From Synaphobranchus kaupii (lineage: Eukaryota > Chordata > Actinopteri > Anguilliformes > Synaphobranchidae), in contig CM056396.1 of NCBI GenBank assembly GCA_029718625.1, forward strand, positions 28,515,114 to 28,579,113: DNA of 64,000 bases. The letters run 5' to 3'. Below are positions 22,910-33,654 of the stretch, in pieces; the stretch's first letter is position 1; every line of letters begins with the position of its first letter. The notes under the pieces were generated by a model. That model worked only from the letters and a program-made list of their open reading frames with translations. It was not told where the DNA came from and searched no databases. Both the position numbers and the translations under genes were made by a program.

Positions 22910-23100
22910 CCAATCCTGTTCCTGGAGATCTACCGTCCTGTAGGTTTTCACTTCAACCCTAACAAAGCACACCTCACTCAACAGCTAGAGATCTCGTTGA
23001 GCTGCTAATTAGTAGAATAGAGTAGTGCTTTGTTAGGGTTGAAATGAAAACCTACAGGACGGTAGATCTCCAGAACAGGTTTGGGGGTCACTGCTTTAGT
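22910..23100. mobile_element. Short palindromic repeat
   Basis: cctggagatctaccgtcctg and its complement caggacggtagatctccag lie at the two ends of about 180 bp, with ttcaaccctaacaaagca / tgctttgttagggttgaa inside. Related partial sequence occurs near 24430-24500. Confidence 0.7.
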
Positions 23101-23461
23101 GGGTGTTTTTTGGCCCAGGGTCTGCTGTGACTCGTATTTTGACAAGTGTTTCATTAAATGTGCTTTATAAATACATTTTGAATTTGATTTGATATGAGTG
23201 GGGAAGGCCTTGCGCACTGCCATGTTATGAGCAGCAGGAGGCGCTCGTGAGTGATGAGAGGCTATAAACCCAGCTGTCTGATACCCTCCCTTTCCTGGGC
23301 AGCGCAAGGACCAACTGTGGCAATGCCCTGCAGAGCGGCTGGCAGTGGCACAGCCCGGATTTGAACCCTGACTGTGAGACACTCGAATGGCACAAAAATT
23401 TTTTATCTTTTATTTAACCCTTTGTAGGTATTTTGGAATGGTATTTTCTTCTAAATTCTAA

Positions 23462-23567
23462 GTCAGTGTTCTGGAACTCCATTGCTTTGAGTTACCAGTG
23501 GTGATTGTTACATCAGCCTGTAGAATGTTCAGTTAAGAACATTCTAATCGCATGTTTGTGATCTTAT
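23462..23567. mobile_element. MITE half copy (GTGATTGTTACATCAG family)
   Basis: Spans agtcagtgttctggaactcc to aagaacattctaatcgcatg and matches the right half of the palindrome at 27199-27468. It ends about 200 bp before the gene B start codon. Confidence 0.65.
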
Positions 23568-23774
23568 ACGTTGAAGGGCCAATCTTGTACGGACTACAGG
23601 AGAAGGTAAAGCTGGGGGGCACTTCCCGTTTGTATGGTCTTTCTCTGAGAATCGTGGGCGTGCACTGGGAAACCACCCAGTCAGGAAACGGGCGCTGTGT
23701 GTGGCGGCTTGCAGATCTTCAGAGGAGAAGTTTCTGCACCGCGGAGATAGACTCCGTCCCCAGGCGGTCTAAAG

Positions 23775-23850
23775 ATGAGAGCCGCAAATTCCACTACAGC
23801 TTCCTTATTTTTACAAATTATTCTCTCGTCATTTGCAAAGACCCCTACTG
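23775..23850 (+). CDS. Gene B exon 1, signal peptide
   Basis: ATG at 23775 opens [20 protein letters not shown] then AKTPT, with the donor ACTG|gtaagt leaving phase 1 as the Ig exon requires. A longer frame overlapping it (from 23552) is in another phase and was not used. An alternative start at 26045 would read straight into Ig1 ([17 protein letters not shown]) without this exon. Confidence 0.7.
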
Positions 23851-26800
23851 GTAAGTGCTTGGTTTTCCTTATATGCATCTCATATTCCATGGGTTACTAA
23901 TATCACAAGCCTTATTATATAACAAAAATGGTTGTTTTAGTGTTTATTTGGCATACACTCTCTACAAGAGATACGTACAGCCAGGAGTTTATTTGCAATG
24001 CAGGCCATAAGGAGGTGTATACAAGCACAGCTTGAGCAGGACAACAGGCACAGAATGGCAGAAAATGCATCGATGCCCAATGTAGCAACTGCAGTAAAAC
24101 TGCATCGATGTTAGCCTGTCCAATGTAGCAACTGCAGTAAAACTGCATTGATGTTAGCCTGTCCAATGTAGCAACTGCAGTAAAACTGCATCGATGTTAG
24201 CCTGTCCAATGTAGCAACTGCAGTAATATGGAAAAATGCAACACTTTTCTTTGGCACCATAAATCCATAAATCAAGGACATGGATTTCATTTCAACTTTT
24301 GGGAGGAACAACAAACAGGCAATTTTCTGTCTTTTTTTATGATTAATCATTTTTTTGGGGGGGGAGGGGGGGCGCACTAACAGTGTATCACCAAATGCAG
24401 CATGTTAATATGGCAGGGGGGCGGGGGGGGTTAGAGTTGAAATGAAAAACAAACGGTACGGTATGGATCTCCAGGAACAGGGTTGGCGACCACTGATCTA
24501 CATAAATGTAGGTGTTCAATAGCCAATCAGAAGCTTGGCTAATCAAAGGGGCGGGGGGGGGGGGGGGGGGGGGGGCTTTATTCTGTATAGTGGTGTGAAA
24601 GAAGAGGCCAGTAGGGCGCTCAATTTACAAGTTTGACTAGGGACCGACGGGTTCGTCACTCTGCGGAGTGATTCAAACTGTGGAGGCTGTATGCTGCTCC
24701 CACCCATGGGCAAATGAAAATCAAAACGTAGAAAGAGGCCAGTAGGGCGCTCAACTTAAAAGTTGACTAGGGACCGACGGGTTCGTCACACTGCGGAGTG
24801 ATTCAAACTGTGGAGGCTGTATGCCGCTCCCACCCATGGGCAAATATACCTCGAAGGAGGGACATTGTCTCGTAAATGTTCTATTGTCTTTTATGTCTAT
24901 TTTTCTTCTATTGCTTTTGTTCTGTATTTTGTTTTCTATTGTTGTGAAGCACTTTGGGCTGCATTTTATGTATGAAAGGTGCTATACAAATAAAGTTTAT
25001 TATTATTATTATTATTTAGAAATTAGCAGTGAGTACAGAAACCCAATACAATACCCCTGTCAAGGGGGGGCAGAGTCATTGAGAACTTTGTGTGAAACCT
25101 GAGCCTGTGGCAGGGGTCTCAATCTCCAGTCCTGGTGGGGTCTGCAGGTTTACCTTTATTCTTGGGAGAGTGTGGTTGAAGCACTGTGTGTGTGTGTGTG
25201 TGTGTGTTACAGTGTGGATGAACCGCAGTGTGCGTGTTTGAGTGTGGATTAACCGCAGTGTGTGTGCTTTCCAAGGCGACTGAAAAATGTCACATCTTTC
25301 TCAGATAAAGAGGAAGTCGCAGTCATACAGGAAGTGAGGGGGTGTGTGGGATATCTGCCACAGCTACCCAGAGCTGCCAGTCACACACTGACTTGCACCA
25401 ATCATCATGTTTTTTTTTGTTGTTGTTTTTTTCTGTGGAGTGCGCAATCTTTTCAGAGCTCATCTGAGCTTACGGGAGTTACGAGGGGTCTAAGGTGAAG
25501 GCAGTGGCGTCAGGAGGGTTGAGAATTAGGAGGGCATTTGTGGTGAATGCCCATTAATGGCCAGGGCTGGCGCTGACAGCCAGACGCAGCTCACAGCTGG
25601 GTTTCATTGAAAAAGCAAGGGAAAGACTTCAGTGGCGAGTGAGCGGAGGAGAGAAACGGTAGGTTAACCGTTTATTTATTACGACATTTCCATAGCATGA
25701 GAAACCCCTGCGTTCAACTTTTTTTACGTGAACTATTCACACTTTCAATTCACACTACTCGCCATTCATCACATCTTTCAATCCCTCAATCGACTGATCC
25801 ACCTGACATTGGAAATCATGCAAACAAAGTTACATTTTAGTCTGAATTTTGGTGAAAAGAGCCGTTTGTTTGTTCAGCTGTCAGTGATCTGAAGGAATTT
25901 TTACTTGTGTCTGAAAGTATTTATTATAAAAATATTTGAATACAGCGTGGAGGAAGAGGAACTCGCACACACCATTGTATGCAAAAGGGGAACATCCCAC
26001 AAAAAAGAAAAAAAAATATTTATTGTCCAGACATCGTGGTAAAATGCAGCTGAGATTATATTTCACCAAGATCTGCGCGTTTCTCTGCCCTGCAGTGAGG
26101 CTTTCTGTACCCGAGGGGCATTACCTCATCCTGATCTGCCCTGGACATGACCCCCGGGACTCCGCCCCCCTGGACTGGACGGACGGAGACGGGCGGGTCG
26201 TGGCCACCAAGCGAGGGCATTGGGCCACCAGCGCTAACGACGACAAGTACAGGCTCCTAACGGACGGGTCTCTCTTACTGCAAAACCTCCAGCCGGGCGA
26301 TTCCGGAGAGTTCCGCTGCGGTGACCTGGCGGTGGCCGATGTGGAGGTCCTGACAGGTGAGAGAGGGTGCACCTGCAGCCAGGTGTGACCCTCAGGTGAG
26401 GCCACACCTGGGCGTTAGGCTGGTTACCACACAGCACGCCCTGAAGGGTTTGTAGCATCTGTGGTTCCTTTTGATCTGCAGCCAATTAAGGCCTTGGAAT
26501 AAAAATCAAGGAGTGGTCAGACTCTTAAAGCCAGTCAGTGGCCTTTATTTAAGCAATTAAGTACTTGAACACAGACTAACTATATTAGTCACTCTAAGTC
26601 ACGTGTCAGGGGCATCTCATTTAAATGTCAGTGACTGTCATTTTAAATCACATGTGGGTCTTGGTTATATCTGCTTCAATTCCTGTTAGTCCTGTTAGTT
26701 TTGCTTCAGTCACCTACAAATCACTGTCGGTCGCTATCAGTCAATGTCAGTCATCTATCAGCCACCTGTCAGTCACATATCAGTCACTGTCAGTCACATA

Positions 26801-29800
26801 TCAGTCACATGTCTCAATCCTCAGGTGAAAACTACATTGTCAGTGCTGGCAGAAGCGTGCAGCTTCCTTGCCGAGTCACAGATAAGCAGAAACAACGCTG
26901 GACGTTCAGGAAAAGCAAGCGTTCGGAACGCAGAACCGTCTTCATCAAGTACAGGAACGGGACGCTGAGGAAAGAGGCAGAGGACCCGCAGAACCGCTTC
27001 ACGCACACGAGCGACAACGCACTCCACATATCCAACCTCCGGCCCAGCGATGCGGGCGAATACTGGTGCAACGGAAAAAGGGCGGCCAATTTAGCCGTGA
27101 GGACAGGTGAGCCCCCCCCCCCAATGGAAGGGTCATCTTTCAATGTCGTCCCTACTTTGAGCCAACAGCTCTTATTTTTAAATATATATATATATATTTT
27201 TAGTGTAAGATGACAAATATGTGATTAGAATGTTCTTAACTGAACATTCTAATGCTGATGTAACAATCACCACTGGTAACAAAGTTGACAAGATTAAGCC
27301 TTTGAAGAGTTGGTTTGTGGGATGTTTCTTTTTTTTTCTTTTTCCCAAAAATCAGTGTTCTAGAACCCCATTACTTTGTTACCAGTGGTGATTGTTACAT
27401 CAGCATTAGAATGTTCGGTTAAGAACATTCTAATCACATATTTGTCATCTTACACCTTAAAGGGTTAAAAAAAGATGCATAAATCTGTACTTTTTTTCCA
27501 TACCACAGAGACTAGAGACTCACCAGATACTTCACTGCATTATTTATTTTTAAAAAAAATACTTTTTACATTCTTTTATTTGCTGCCCAAACCCAGGGCT
27601 TTATATGTCCAATTCCCTCCCCATTCTGGAATGTCCAACTGTCTGCAACCGCTGCTGCTTTCCAAGCCACCCTGCCAATTCAGGAGAGCTGGGACACCCA
27701 CGGTTCTCTTCTGAAACACCTGCTGTCTAACAGCTGCTTCTTTTCGCATCGCAGACCGCAGCTCAGCTCACACAGAGCGGCGTCAGAGGAGGGACCTTTC
27801 ATACGCATGACTTTGACATGCAGTCTTACTAGTGCCCTTATCGGCCAGCGGGGGTTGCCCAAGAGCGATGAAACGCGGGCCTCTTTCTGACTGGACCCTC
27901 CCATACCCAGGGCGACGCATGCACCGATTATACGTTGCCCTGTGGAGCCGCAGGCCAGAGTCGGCACTGGCATGGTCCGGATTCGCCACAGCATGACGCC
28001 CTAACCGATCCAGCAGCCTGATCTGCAGCATTCTATGCAGTGAAAGCATTCTATCTGTCTCCCTACGGCTGATGCCAAAACATTCCAATCTGATGCATCT
28101 CCTAGAAAATGAACTCAGGAGCTTGATAAAGTATGATAATGTGCCAATAGATGTTCTGCACTGTGATATAGCAGCAGAAACTCCTGTTACCCTCCACATC
28201 CTCCTGTAATTAAGAGGTGTAGAGGACAGATAGAATGGAGTAGTCTCTGGTGAGCCAAAATAATCCGCCTGTCCCCTACACGCATGTTCACAAGCAAGCT
28301 GTGTGACTTCTACCTCACTCTCTCCTTCAGAGAAACCGGACTACACAAATCAGTCTGCAGCTACGACTGAGGAGACAGACACAGGTACTTTTGTGCTCTC
28401 AACATCTCTCTCTCTCTTTCTTTCTCTATCTCTCTCCTGCCCTTCTTCCCTCCCTCCCTCAGTAACAATGAGCCCGCTGGATAATTCTGTCTGCGGAACC
28501 CACATGCACGTATCAATTTGTACAATTAATTCTGTTTTTTCAGAGACAGACGTGCCTGAAAATGGCGATTCAGGCTGTGGCAGTGGTGAGACATCTTGGC
28601 CAGTTGGAGTTTGTCTCTGAATCTCTGACTGCCGTGCTATTAAATGTCTTTTCACTGATTATTCTCCAAGAAGAGTCTTCTGTTTGGTTTGGCTAGAACA
28701 GTGGAAGGGTTCTAGAACCTTAAAAGATCCTACCATACTGAAAGGAACTAGAATGCAGGGGAGTTCTAGAATTTTGAAGGAGGACTGCAGGCATTATCAG
28801 CTATTCTCAGAGCGATACACTTGAAAAGTGGTCCTGTTTAGGAGGTAAACGCACGGTACATTTCATGGTGCGTTAGAATCTTACTGGCCATCCTTGTTTT
28901 TCTCCCCCAGCAGTTCCGGTGGCTGTTCTCATTGGCTCGTGTGTTCTGATTCTTCTGGCTGGTTTGTTGATCTTTCTGCTGATTAACAGAAAGTGGTGCA
29001 GGAAAGGTAACGTGCGATAAAACACTCGAGGATGTCCATGACCTCATTAACGTGTGTCTAAATTAAACATTTCTCCACACTAATTTCACCATCAGTCTAG
29101 CTTCAGTCTGATTAGGGAAACTGGAGGTGCATCAATCGGCCCAGTAGAGTAGCCACACCTTAAAATGAACGGAAAAAAAGAGACTTCTGAGTTTTATTCT
29201 CATTGATAGCAATGGAAAAACACAAAAATTAGACAAATATATAATTCAGTGCTTCATGTCCTCCTCACTGCCACTGAAACCTGTATACTGATTCTTTTTT
29301 ACATTCTGTCATCAAAAAGAATATACACTACTCACAAAAAGTTAGGGATATTCGGCTTTCGGGTGAAATTTCAGGATGAACCTAAAATGCACTATAACCT
29401 TTACAGGTGAAATTAATTTGACCTTCTCTAAACTTTTGAATGCACATGTCCAACTATTCAATGTTTCAGTACTTTTTGCACAACTTGCTGTTCTCTAACA
29501 AGGAGCTGAACGGCAAAATTCACAACAGGTGTTTGATCCATGAATCGACCAATAAATTTCCTGGTTCAATTAGAATTGGTATTTAAACAGTCCTCTTCAT
29601 CATGCTGTTCACATTTTGACATCATGAGACCAAGACGACACCTAACAATTGATCAACAGTACCTCGCCATTGCGAGGCTTCAAACAGGATGTTCTCAGAG
29701 GGAAGTGGCCACTGAGCTTAGAGTGTCACAGAGTGTCATCAGCAGGTTGCAACAGAGATACAGAGAGACTGGAAGAGTCACAGAAAGGCATAGAAGTGGA

Positions 29801-32800
29801 CGTCCTTTGGCCACATCCCACACTGATGACCGCTTCATTGTGAACAGTGCCCTGCGGAACCGGATGATGAATGCCACTCAACTCCAGGCACATTTAAGGG
29901 AGGTGAGAGGCACCCAAGTGTCACGTCAGACCATTCGAAACCGTTTACATCAGCGTGCTCTGCGTGCTAGACGACCTGCAAGGGTACCTGACCACACCAC
30001 CAGGCACAGGCGTCATCGTCTTGCATGGGCCAGGGAGCATTTACGCTGGACGAGGGACCAGTGGGCCTCAGTGCTGTTCTCTGATGAAAGTCGATTCACG
30101 TTGAGCAGAAATGATGGCCGCCAACGATGTTGGAGACGTCAAGGAGAGCGCTATGCATCAGCCACTGTTGTCACCAGACGACCCTTTGGTGGTGGCGGTG
30201 TTACAGTGTGGGCAGGTGTGTCTAGTCAATACAGAACTGCCCTACACTTTGTGAATGGTACAGTGACAAGCCCATACTACCTGAATAACATCATTAATCC
30301 AGTCATTGTGCCCCTGCATGAACAACACAGGCCTAATTTCATCTTCATGGACGACAATGCTCCAGCTCATCGAGGTCGCATCATTAGGGAAAGACTGCTG
30401 GAGACTGGGGTACCTCAAATGGAGTGGCCTGCACTTTCTCCAGACCTGAATCCCATAGAAAACCTATGGGATCAGCTGACTCACCGTGTAGAGGCTCGTA
30501 ACTCTGTACCCCAGAACCTCAATGACCTGAGGGCCGCCCTTCAAGAAGAGTGGGATGCCATGTCTCAGCAGACAATAAGTCGACTTGTGAACAGCATGAG
30601 ACGTCGTTGTCAAGCTGTAATTGATGCTCAAGGGCACATGACAAGTTATTGAGACATTGACATTTTTGTTGTGGTATACCCACCACTGTTGTTGGCTTTT
30701 GTTTCAATAAATTGTTTGAGATGAGGAAATCACCATTGCATGCTTCTACTTAAATGCCCTACTTTCATGATACGTATAATATCACTGTAGCGTGAACTTA
30801 CATTTTCCATAAATTTCACCCGAAAGCCAAATATCCCTAACTTTTTGTGAGTAGTGTATATGGTGTTAAATTTTATTATATTCATATTTTTTGCACAGGA
30901 ATAGGAAGTGCAGGAATAGGAATACTTTTTATCAGTTTTACATCTTTTCATGTAAAGCCTTCAGCAGTCAGGTCATCACTTGTTTACCCACTGTTTAATG
31001 GATTAAGGATTTGCAACACATTTCTGAAATATCATATTAATCTGACTCAGGAGACAATCAGGAACCTGGCCAGCTCCACTCCCTGAGACCGGCTGATGAA
31101 GGTAAGTTCTCACACACACCATAATGCCACTGATCAGAAGGAATTATATTATATACATCGTAAACTAGCAATGACTAATATTCTGGGAATGGTCTTTTGA
31201 AATAGTCGTCTCCTTGCATCAGTAGTGAAGGGGCTGGGCTTTTCATGTGGAGAAAATCATATTTTTTAGCAAGGTGCAAGACTGGCCCACCTCTTGCCCT
31301 CCCAGGAACAAAAAAAAAAGCTGTTATGGGTTAACCAATCAAAATGTCCAATTACCTTTTGGGTGAATATTTCCATTTACAACAGGTTTCCAATGAGAGC
31401 CTTATAAAATAACTTTACTGGACCCAGTAGGCAGGCTACTTAAATATGCTGACATAACATGGTTGTGGCTATGTAATGTGACACAGAGGGGTATTTCATA
31501 AAGCAGGATTACTGAGTTAGCTGGATAACTGCACTGAGTAAATCCCAGAACCCTCTCAAATCTGGAACACGGATTGAAGTAAGAAGAGTTCTTCCAGACT
31601 TTACTCCATGCAATTATCCAGCCAACTCAGTAATCCTGCTTTGTGAAATACCCCCCTAGGTCTGGCAATGCTAATGTAACACAGGTCTGGCTATGTTATA
31701 CAAGGTCACAAGGGAATTTAACATAATAGATCAGAGTTGTCACAGTTCCGGCTGGGGACCACCAGAGGGCGCTCATGCATCGTTCCTTTTGTTTCTTTCA
31801 TGCTTGTTATGTGACGTCATTACTGTATAATTGAGTTCCCTGGCTATCGCACACGTCTGCTCATTAGTTAGTCTGTTTCACCAGATGTTTTAGGTAGTTT
31901 ATTTCCATGTTCTTGTTCTGTCTTTGCTATGTTTTTGTGTGTTACTTACTCGTGTACCAAACTCTGCACTTAAGCTTCGCTCTATAGTTTTTTTTTGTGT
32001 ATTTCTTTGCATGACTAGCTGTGTATTATTTTACTGAGCTAAAAATAAAGCCTGTTTCATTCTGTTCACTTACCTGGCCGCTCAGGTCTGTCTCTAATCC
32101 AAGTTAACCCTGACAATAGTGTTACAATGGAATAAAAAGTCTTGTGAATTACAGGGCAGACACAAAGATTATACCCTCATGTAGGCTATTAAAACCCAAT
32201 TACTTCTCTTAACAAATGTAAAGAAAAGTTTGACTTTGATTAACTGTCTGTGCATCAGGGTTTCATCTGACCAATTTAATACAATAAAATAAATTATTGC
32301 ATTCCTGCCATTTAGCAGACACTCTTATCCAGTGTTACACAACTTACACAACTTTTATCATTTTTACCTATATTATCCATTTATACAGCTGGATATATAC
32401 TGAAGCAATTCAGGTTAAGTACCTTGCTCAAAGGTACAACGGCAGTGTCCTACCTGGGAATCAAACCTGCAACCCTTTGGGTTACAAGCCCAGTTCCTTT
32501 ACCATGGTACGACACTGCCACCTACAAATTATGTACAAAGATTAGTAATTAGATGAGAAAGTCCCGGGAAAAAAAAACTGAAAGCCGGTGTTCTTCCCTG
32601 ATACAGCCGGGCGTCCTGTTACCATGGCTACTGAAGAACCACAGAACAAAACACATGTGAGTACAGCTCATCTTCTGTGAATTTTACGCCTCGGAATAAT
32701 AACGCTTTGTGAATAATAATCTCCGCAAATGTTAATGCAATTTTCTTAATACAAAATGACACCTGCTGCCTAAAAAATATAATTTATTACCACGGACACT

Positions 32801-33533
32801 TTAAATGCGCCACTTACAGAAACATACTGTATTCGTAAAGAGGAATTGTCTGCTGTCATTAGTGATGTTGTATTATCTGCATTAACAATAAACCCTGTCG
32901 TGGTTTATTTTTCCTACAACCATAAATAGCATCATGGTTTATTCCTTATGTAATATTTAATTATGAAGGACCAACTTTACAGTGTTTCTCTGTTTCAGGG
33001 TGACCCCATCTTTACAGTGTTTCTCTGTTTCAGGGTGACCCCAACTTTACAGTGTTTCTCTGTTTCAGGGTGACCCCAACTTTACAGTGTTTCTCTGTTT
33101 CAGGGTGACCCCAACTTTACAGTGTTTCTCTGTTTCAGGGTGACCCCCATCTTTACAGTGTTTCTCTGTTTCAGGGTGACCCCCATCTTTACAGTGTTTC
33201 TCTGTTTCAGGGTGACCCCAACTTTACAGTGTTTCTCTGTTTCAAGGTGACCCCCATCTTTACAGTGTTTCTCTGTTTCAGGGTGACCCCAACTTTACAG
33301 TGTTTCTCTGTTTCAGGGTGACCCCCCATCTTTACAGTGTTTCTCTGTTTCAGGGTGACCCCCTGGTCGGAGCAGGCGAGATTCATTACGCCTCTCTGGG
33401 CCGTCAGAACTGGAAGGAGAGGCCTATCACGCAGGGCGAGAGACATCATGTGATCTACTCCACTGTGGCTGGAGGCCAAGTTAGGGCCTCGGTCAGAGGG
33501 GAACAACACAACGCCCTCACGAGCCAAGCCTGA
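23775..33533 (+). CDS. Gene B: inhibitory-type Ig-superfamily receptor with two ITIMs (9 exons, 363 aa)
   Basis: Join 23775-23850, 26096-26356, 26825-27106, 28331-28384, 28544-28585, 28911-29006, 31051-31101, 32607-32656, 33354-33533. All junctions are GT-AG. Phases are 1-1 until exon 8, which ends in phase 0, and the join has no internal stop. Domains: signal peptide (about 1-25), Ig1 (26-112) with Cys, Trp and DSGEFRC; Ig2 (113-206) with LPC, RW and DAGEYWC; stalk (207-238); TM (about 241-263); tail with ITIMs IHYASL (Tyr316) and VIYSTV (Tyr339). In mammalian receptors such ITIMs recruit SHP phosphatases. Predicted surface receptor of leukocytes; ligand unknown. The architecture resembles fish CD300/NITR/LITR-like receptors, but no orthologue can be named. 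Introns hold an intact Tc1 and a solo LTR. Confidence 0.85.
24060..24228. repeat. 43 bp minisatellite, about four copies
   Basis: The unit is gcatcgatgttagcctgtcc plus aatgtagcaactgcagtaaaact, in gene B intron 1. Confidence 0.9.
24599..24845. repeat. Tandem duplication of about 123 bp
   Basis: gaggccagtagggcgctcaa ... cccacccatgggcaaat occurs twice in a row with few differences. A poly-G run (24552-24574) precedes it. Confidence 0.9.
24850..25016 (+). mobile_element. LINE/SINE 3' tail fragment
   Basis: gtgaagcactttgggctgca ... gaaaggtgctatacaaataa, then (TTA)n: the common 3' end of L2-like elements in fish. Confidence 0.75.
25017..26044 (+). other. Gene B intron 1, remaining sequence
   Basis: A short (TG)n run near 25187-25207 and no supported exon. 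A possible alternative first exon starts at 26045 (see the exon 1 entry). Confidence 0.4.
26096..26356 (+). CDS. Gene B exon 2, first V-like Ig domain
   Basis: The acceptor is ctctgccctgcag, the donor ACAG|gtgaga, 87 codons, phase 1-1. Key positions: Cys in LILICPG (B strand), Trp in PLDWTD (C strand), [20 protein letters not shown] and the second Cys in FRCGD (F strand). The disulfide pair and Trp are intact. Confidence 0.85.
26357..26824 (+). other. Gene B intron 2 with a TCAGTCAC-type tandem tract
   Basis: About 26700-26815 contains many irregular copies of atcagtcac / tgtcagtcac. No exon. Confidence 0.6.
26825..27106 (+). CDS. Gene B exon 3, second V-like Ig domain
   Basis: The acceptor is caatcctcag, the donor ACAG|gtgagc, 94 codons, phase 1-1. 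Cys in SVQLPCRV, Trp in KQRWTFRK, an N-glycosylation site in YRNGTL, and [15 protein letters not shown] with the second Cys. Confidence 0.9.
27199..27468. mobile_element. Palindromic MITE (best copy of its family)
   Basis: gtaagatgacaaatatgtga at the left pairs with tcacatatttgtcatcttac at the right; gtaacaatcaccactggtaa pairs with ttaccagtggtgattgttac. An AT run has replaced the extreme left end. Confidence 0.8.
27469..28330 (+). other. Gene B intron 3, no exon seen
   Basis: Contains a GC-richer block at 27690-28060 of repeat-like character. Small reverse-strand frames have no recognisable content. Confidence 0.4.
28331..28384 (+). CDS. Gene B exon 4, stalk
   Basis: The acceptor is tctccttcag, the donor ACAG|gtactt, 18 codons, phase 1-1. 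It reads [18 protein letters not shown] with an NQS glycosylation site. Confidence 0.7.
28544..28585 (+). CDS. Gene B exon 5, stalk
   Basis: The acceptor is tgttttttcag, the donor AGTG|gtgaga, 14 codons, phase 1-1. It reads [14 protein letters not shown]. The Cys could support dimerisation (inference). Confidence 0.7.
28911..29006 (+). CDS. Gene B exon 6, transmembrane helix
   Basis: The acceptor is ttttctcccccag, the donor AAAG|gtaacg, 32 codons, phase 1-1. It reads [20 protein letters not shown] then [12 protein letters not shown]. No charged residue lies within the membrane, as expected for an inhibitory rather than an adaptor-pairing receptor. A relic copy lies at 33655-33815. Confidence 0.9.
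29326..30856 (+). mobile_element. Apparently intact Tc1-family transposon (1.53 kb)
   Basis: Ends CACTACTCACAAAAAGTTAG and CTAACTTTTTGTGAGTAGTG are inverted copies. Both flanks are TA inside an atata/tatat context. It encodes one uninterrupted transposase. It lies in the intron between gene B exons 6 and 7 in the same orientation, so its own signals could affect splicing or polyadenylation of gene B. Confidence 0.95.
29624..30652 (+). CDS. Tc1-like transposase, full length (342 aa)
   Basis: Start chosen at [10 protein letters not shown]; an upstream in-frame ATG at 29540 would add 28 residues rich in non-conserved sequence. N-terminal paired-like helix-turn-helix DNA-binding region ([20 protein letters not shown], residues about 22-41, and a second around [12 protein letters not shown]) with a GRP-type linker (RSGRPLA). 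Catalytic domain: first Asp in LFSDESRF, second Asp in [10 protein letters not shown], Glu in [11 protein letters not shown]. Exactly 34 residues separate the last two catalytic residues (DD34E), the Tc1 signature. It is uninterrupted to TGA. Tc1 transposases cut and paste at TA. Activity cannot be judged, but the intact frame and ends indicate recent arrival. Confidence 0.93.
   Translation: MRPRRHLTIDQQYLAIARLQTGCSQREVATELRVSQSVISRLQQRYRETGRVTERHRSGRPLATSHTDDRFIVNSALRNRMMNATQLQAHLREVRGTQVSRQTIRNRLHQRALRARRPARVPDHTTRHRRHRLAWAREHLRWTRDQWASVLFSDESRFTLSRNDGRQRCWRRQGERYASATVVTRRPFGGGGVTVWAGVSSQYRTALHFVNGTVTSPYYLNNIINPVIVPLHEQHRPNFIFMDDNAPAHRGRIIRERLLETGVPQMEWPALSPDLNPIENLWDQLTHRVEARNSVPQNLNDLRAALQEEWDAMSQQTISRLVNSMRRRCQAVIDAQGHMTSY
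31051..31101 (+). CDS. Gene B exon 7, cytoplasmic
   Basis: The acceptor is atctgactcag, the donor GAAG|gtaagt, 17 codons, phase 1-1. It reads [17 protein letters not shown]. Confidence 0.7.
31488..31662. mobile_element. Short palindromic MITE
   Basis: aggggtatttcataaagcag and ctgctttgtgaaatacccccc form the ends of about 175 bp, with gattactgagttagctgga / tccagccaactcagtaatc inside. Confidence 0.75.
31738..32115 (+). mobile_element. Solo LTR
   Basis: Starts TGTCACAGTTCCGG and ends AACCCTGACA (TG...CA with TGTCA/TGACA ends). It contains a TATA-like tgtataatt and AATAAAGCC near the 3' end. Flanks agagt and atagt differ by one base, compatible with an old 5 bp duplication. No internal region remains. 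Confidence 0.7.
32300..32525 (-). mobile_element. tRNA-derived SINE, reverse copy
   Basis: Reverse complement of the 16143 family: catttagcagacactcttat at the left (tail), ggaatcaaacctgcaaccc (B box complement) and caagcccagttcctttacca at the right. Confidence 0.85.
32607..32656 (+). CDS. Gene B exon 8, cytoplasmic
   Basis: The acceptor is tccctgatacag, the donor ACACAT|gtgagt, phase 1 to 0. It reads [17 protein letters not shown]. Confidence 0.65.
32971..33353 (+). repeat. Minisatellite of 11 copies of a 3' splice acceptor
   Basis: The unit is tttacagtgtttctctgttt plus cagggtgacccc(aac or cat), 34-37 bp. Each copy has a pyrimidine tract, CAG and the first exonic codons GGTGACCCC. One copy reads ttcaaggtgacc. 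The last copy is the acceptor of the ITIM exon. Use of the third acceptor from the end would add 72 nt, in frame and without a stop. Confidence 0.9.
33354..33533 (+). CDS. Gene B exon 9, two ITIMs and C-terminus
   Basis: Phase 0 entry after ctctgtttcag. It reads [20 protein letters not shown] and later [11 protein letters not shown], ending TSQA and TGA (33531-33533). IHYASL and VIYSTV both fit (I/V/L/S)xYxx(L/V/I), with 23 residues between the tyrosines, a typical spacing for tandem SH2 binding. Confidence 0.88.
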   Translation, partial: GDPLVGAGEIHYASLGRQNWKERPITQGERHHVIYSTVAGGQVRASVRGEQHNALTSQA

Positions 33534-33654
33534 GAACAAGAAAAACACACAGTACACGCTGGAGTAAACTATTCCTCAGACCACACTGGTCCTGTAACTG
33601 AGTATTTTAAATTATTTATCTTTTTAGATGGCGGTTGAATTGTATAACGCTCCT

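Noticed and set aside
23552..23854. 100-codon frame overlapping the gene B leader exon
   Set aside because: It is in a different frame from the signal peptide, has no recognisable domain and would end just after the donor.
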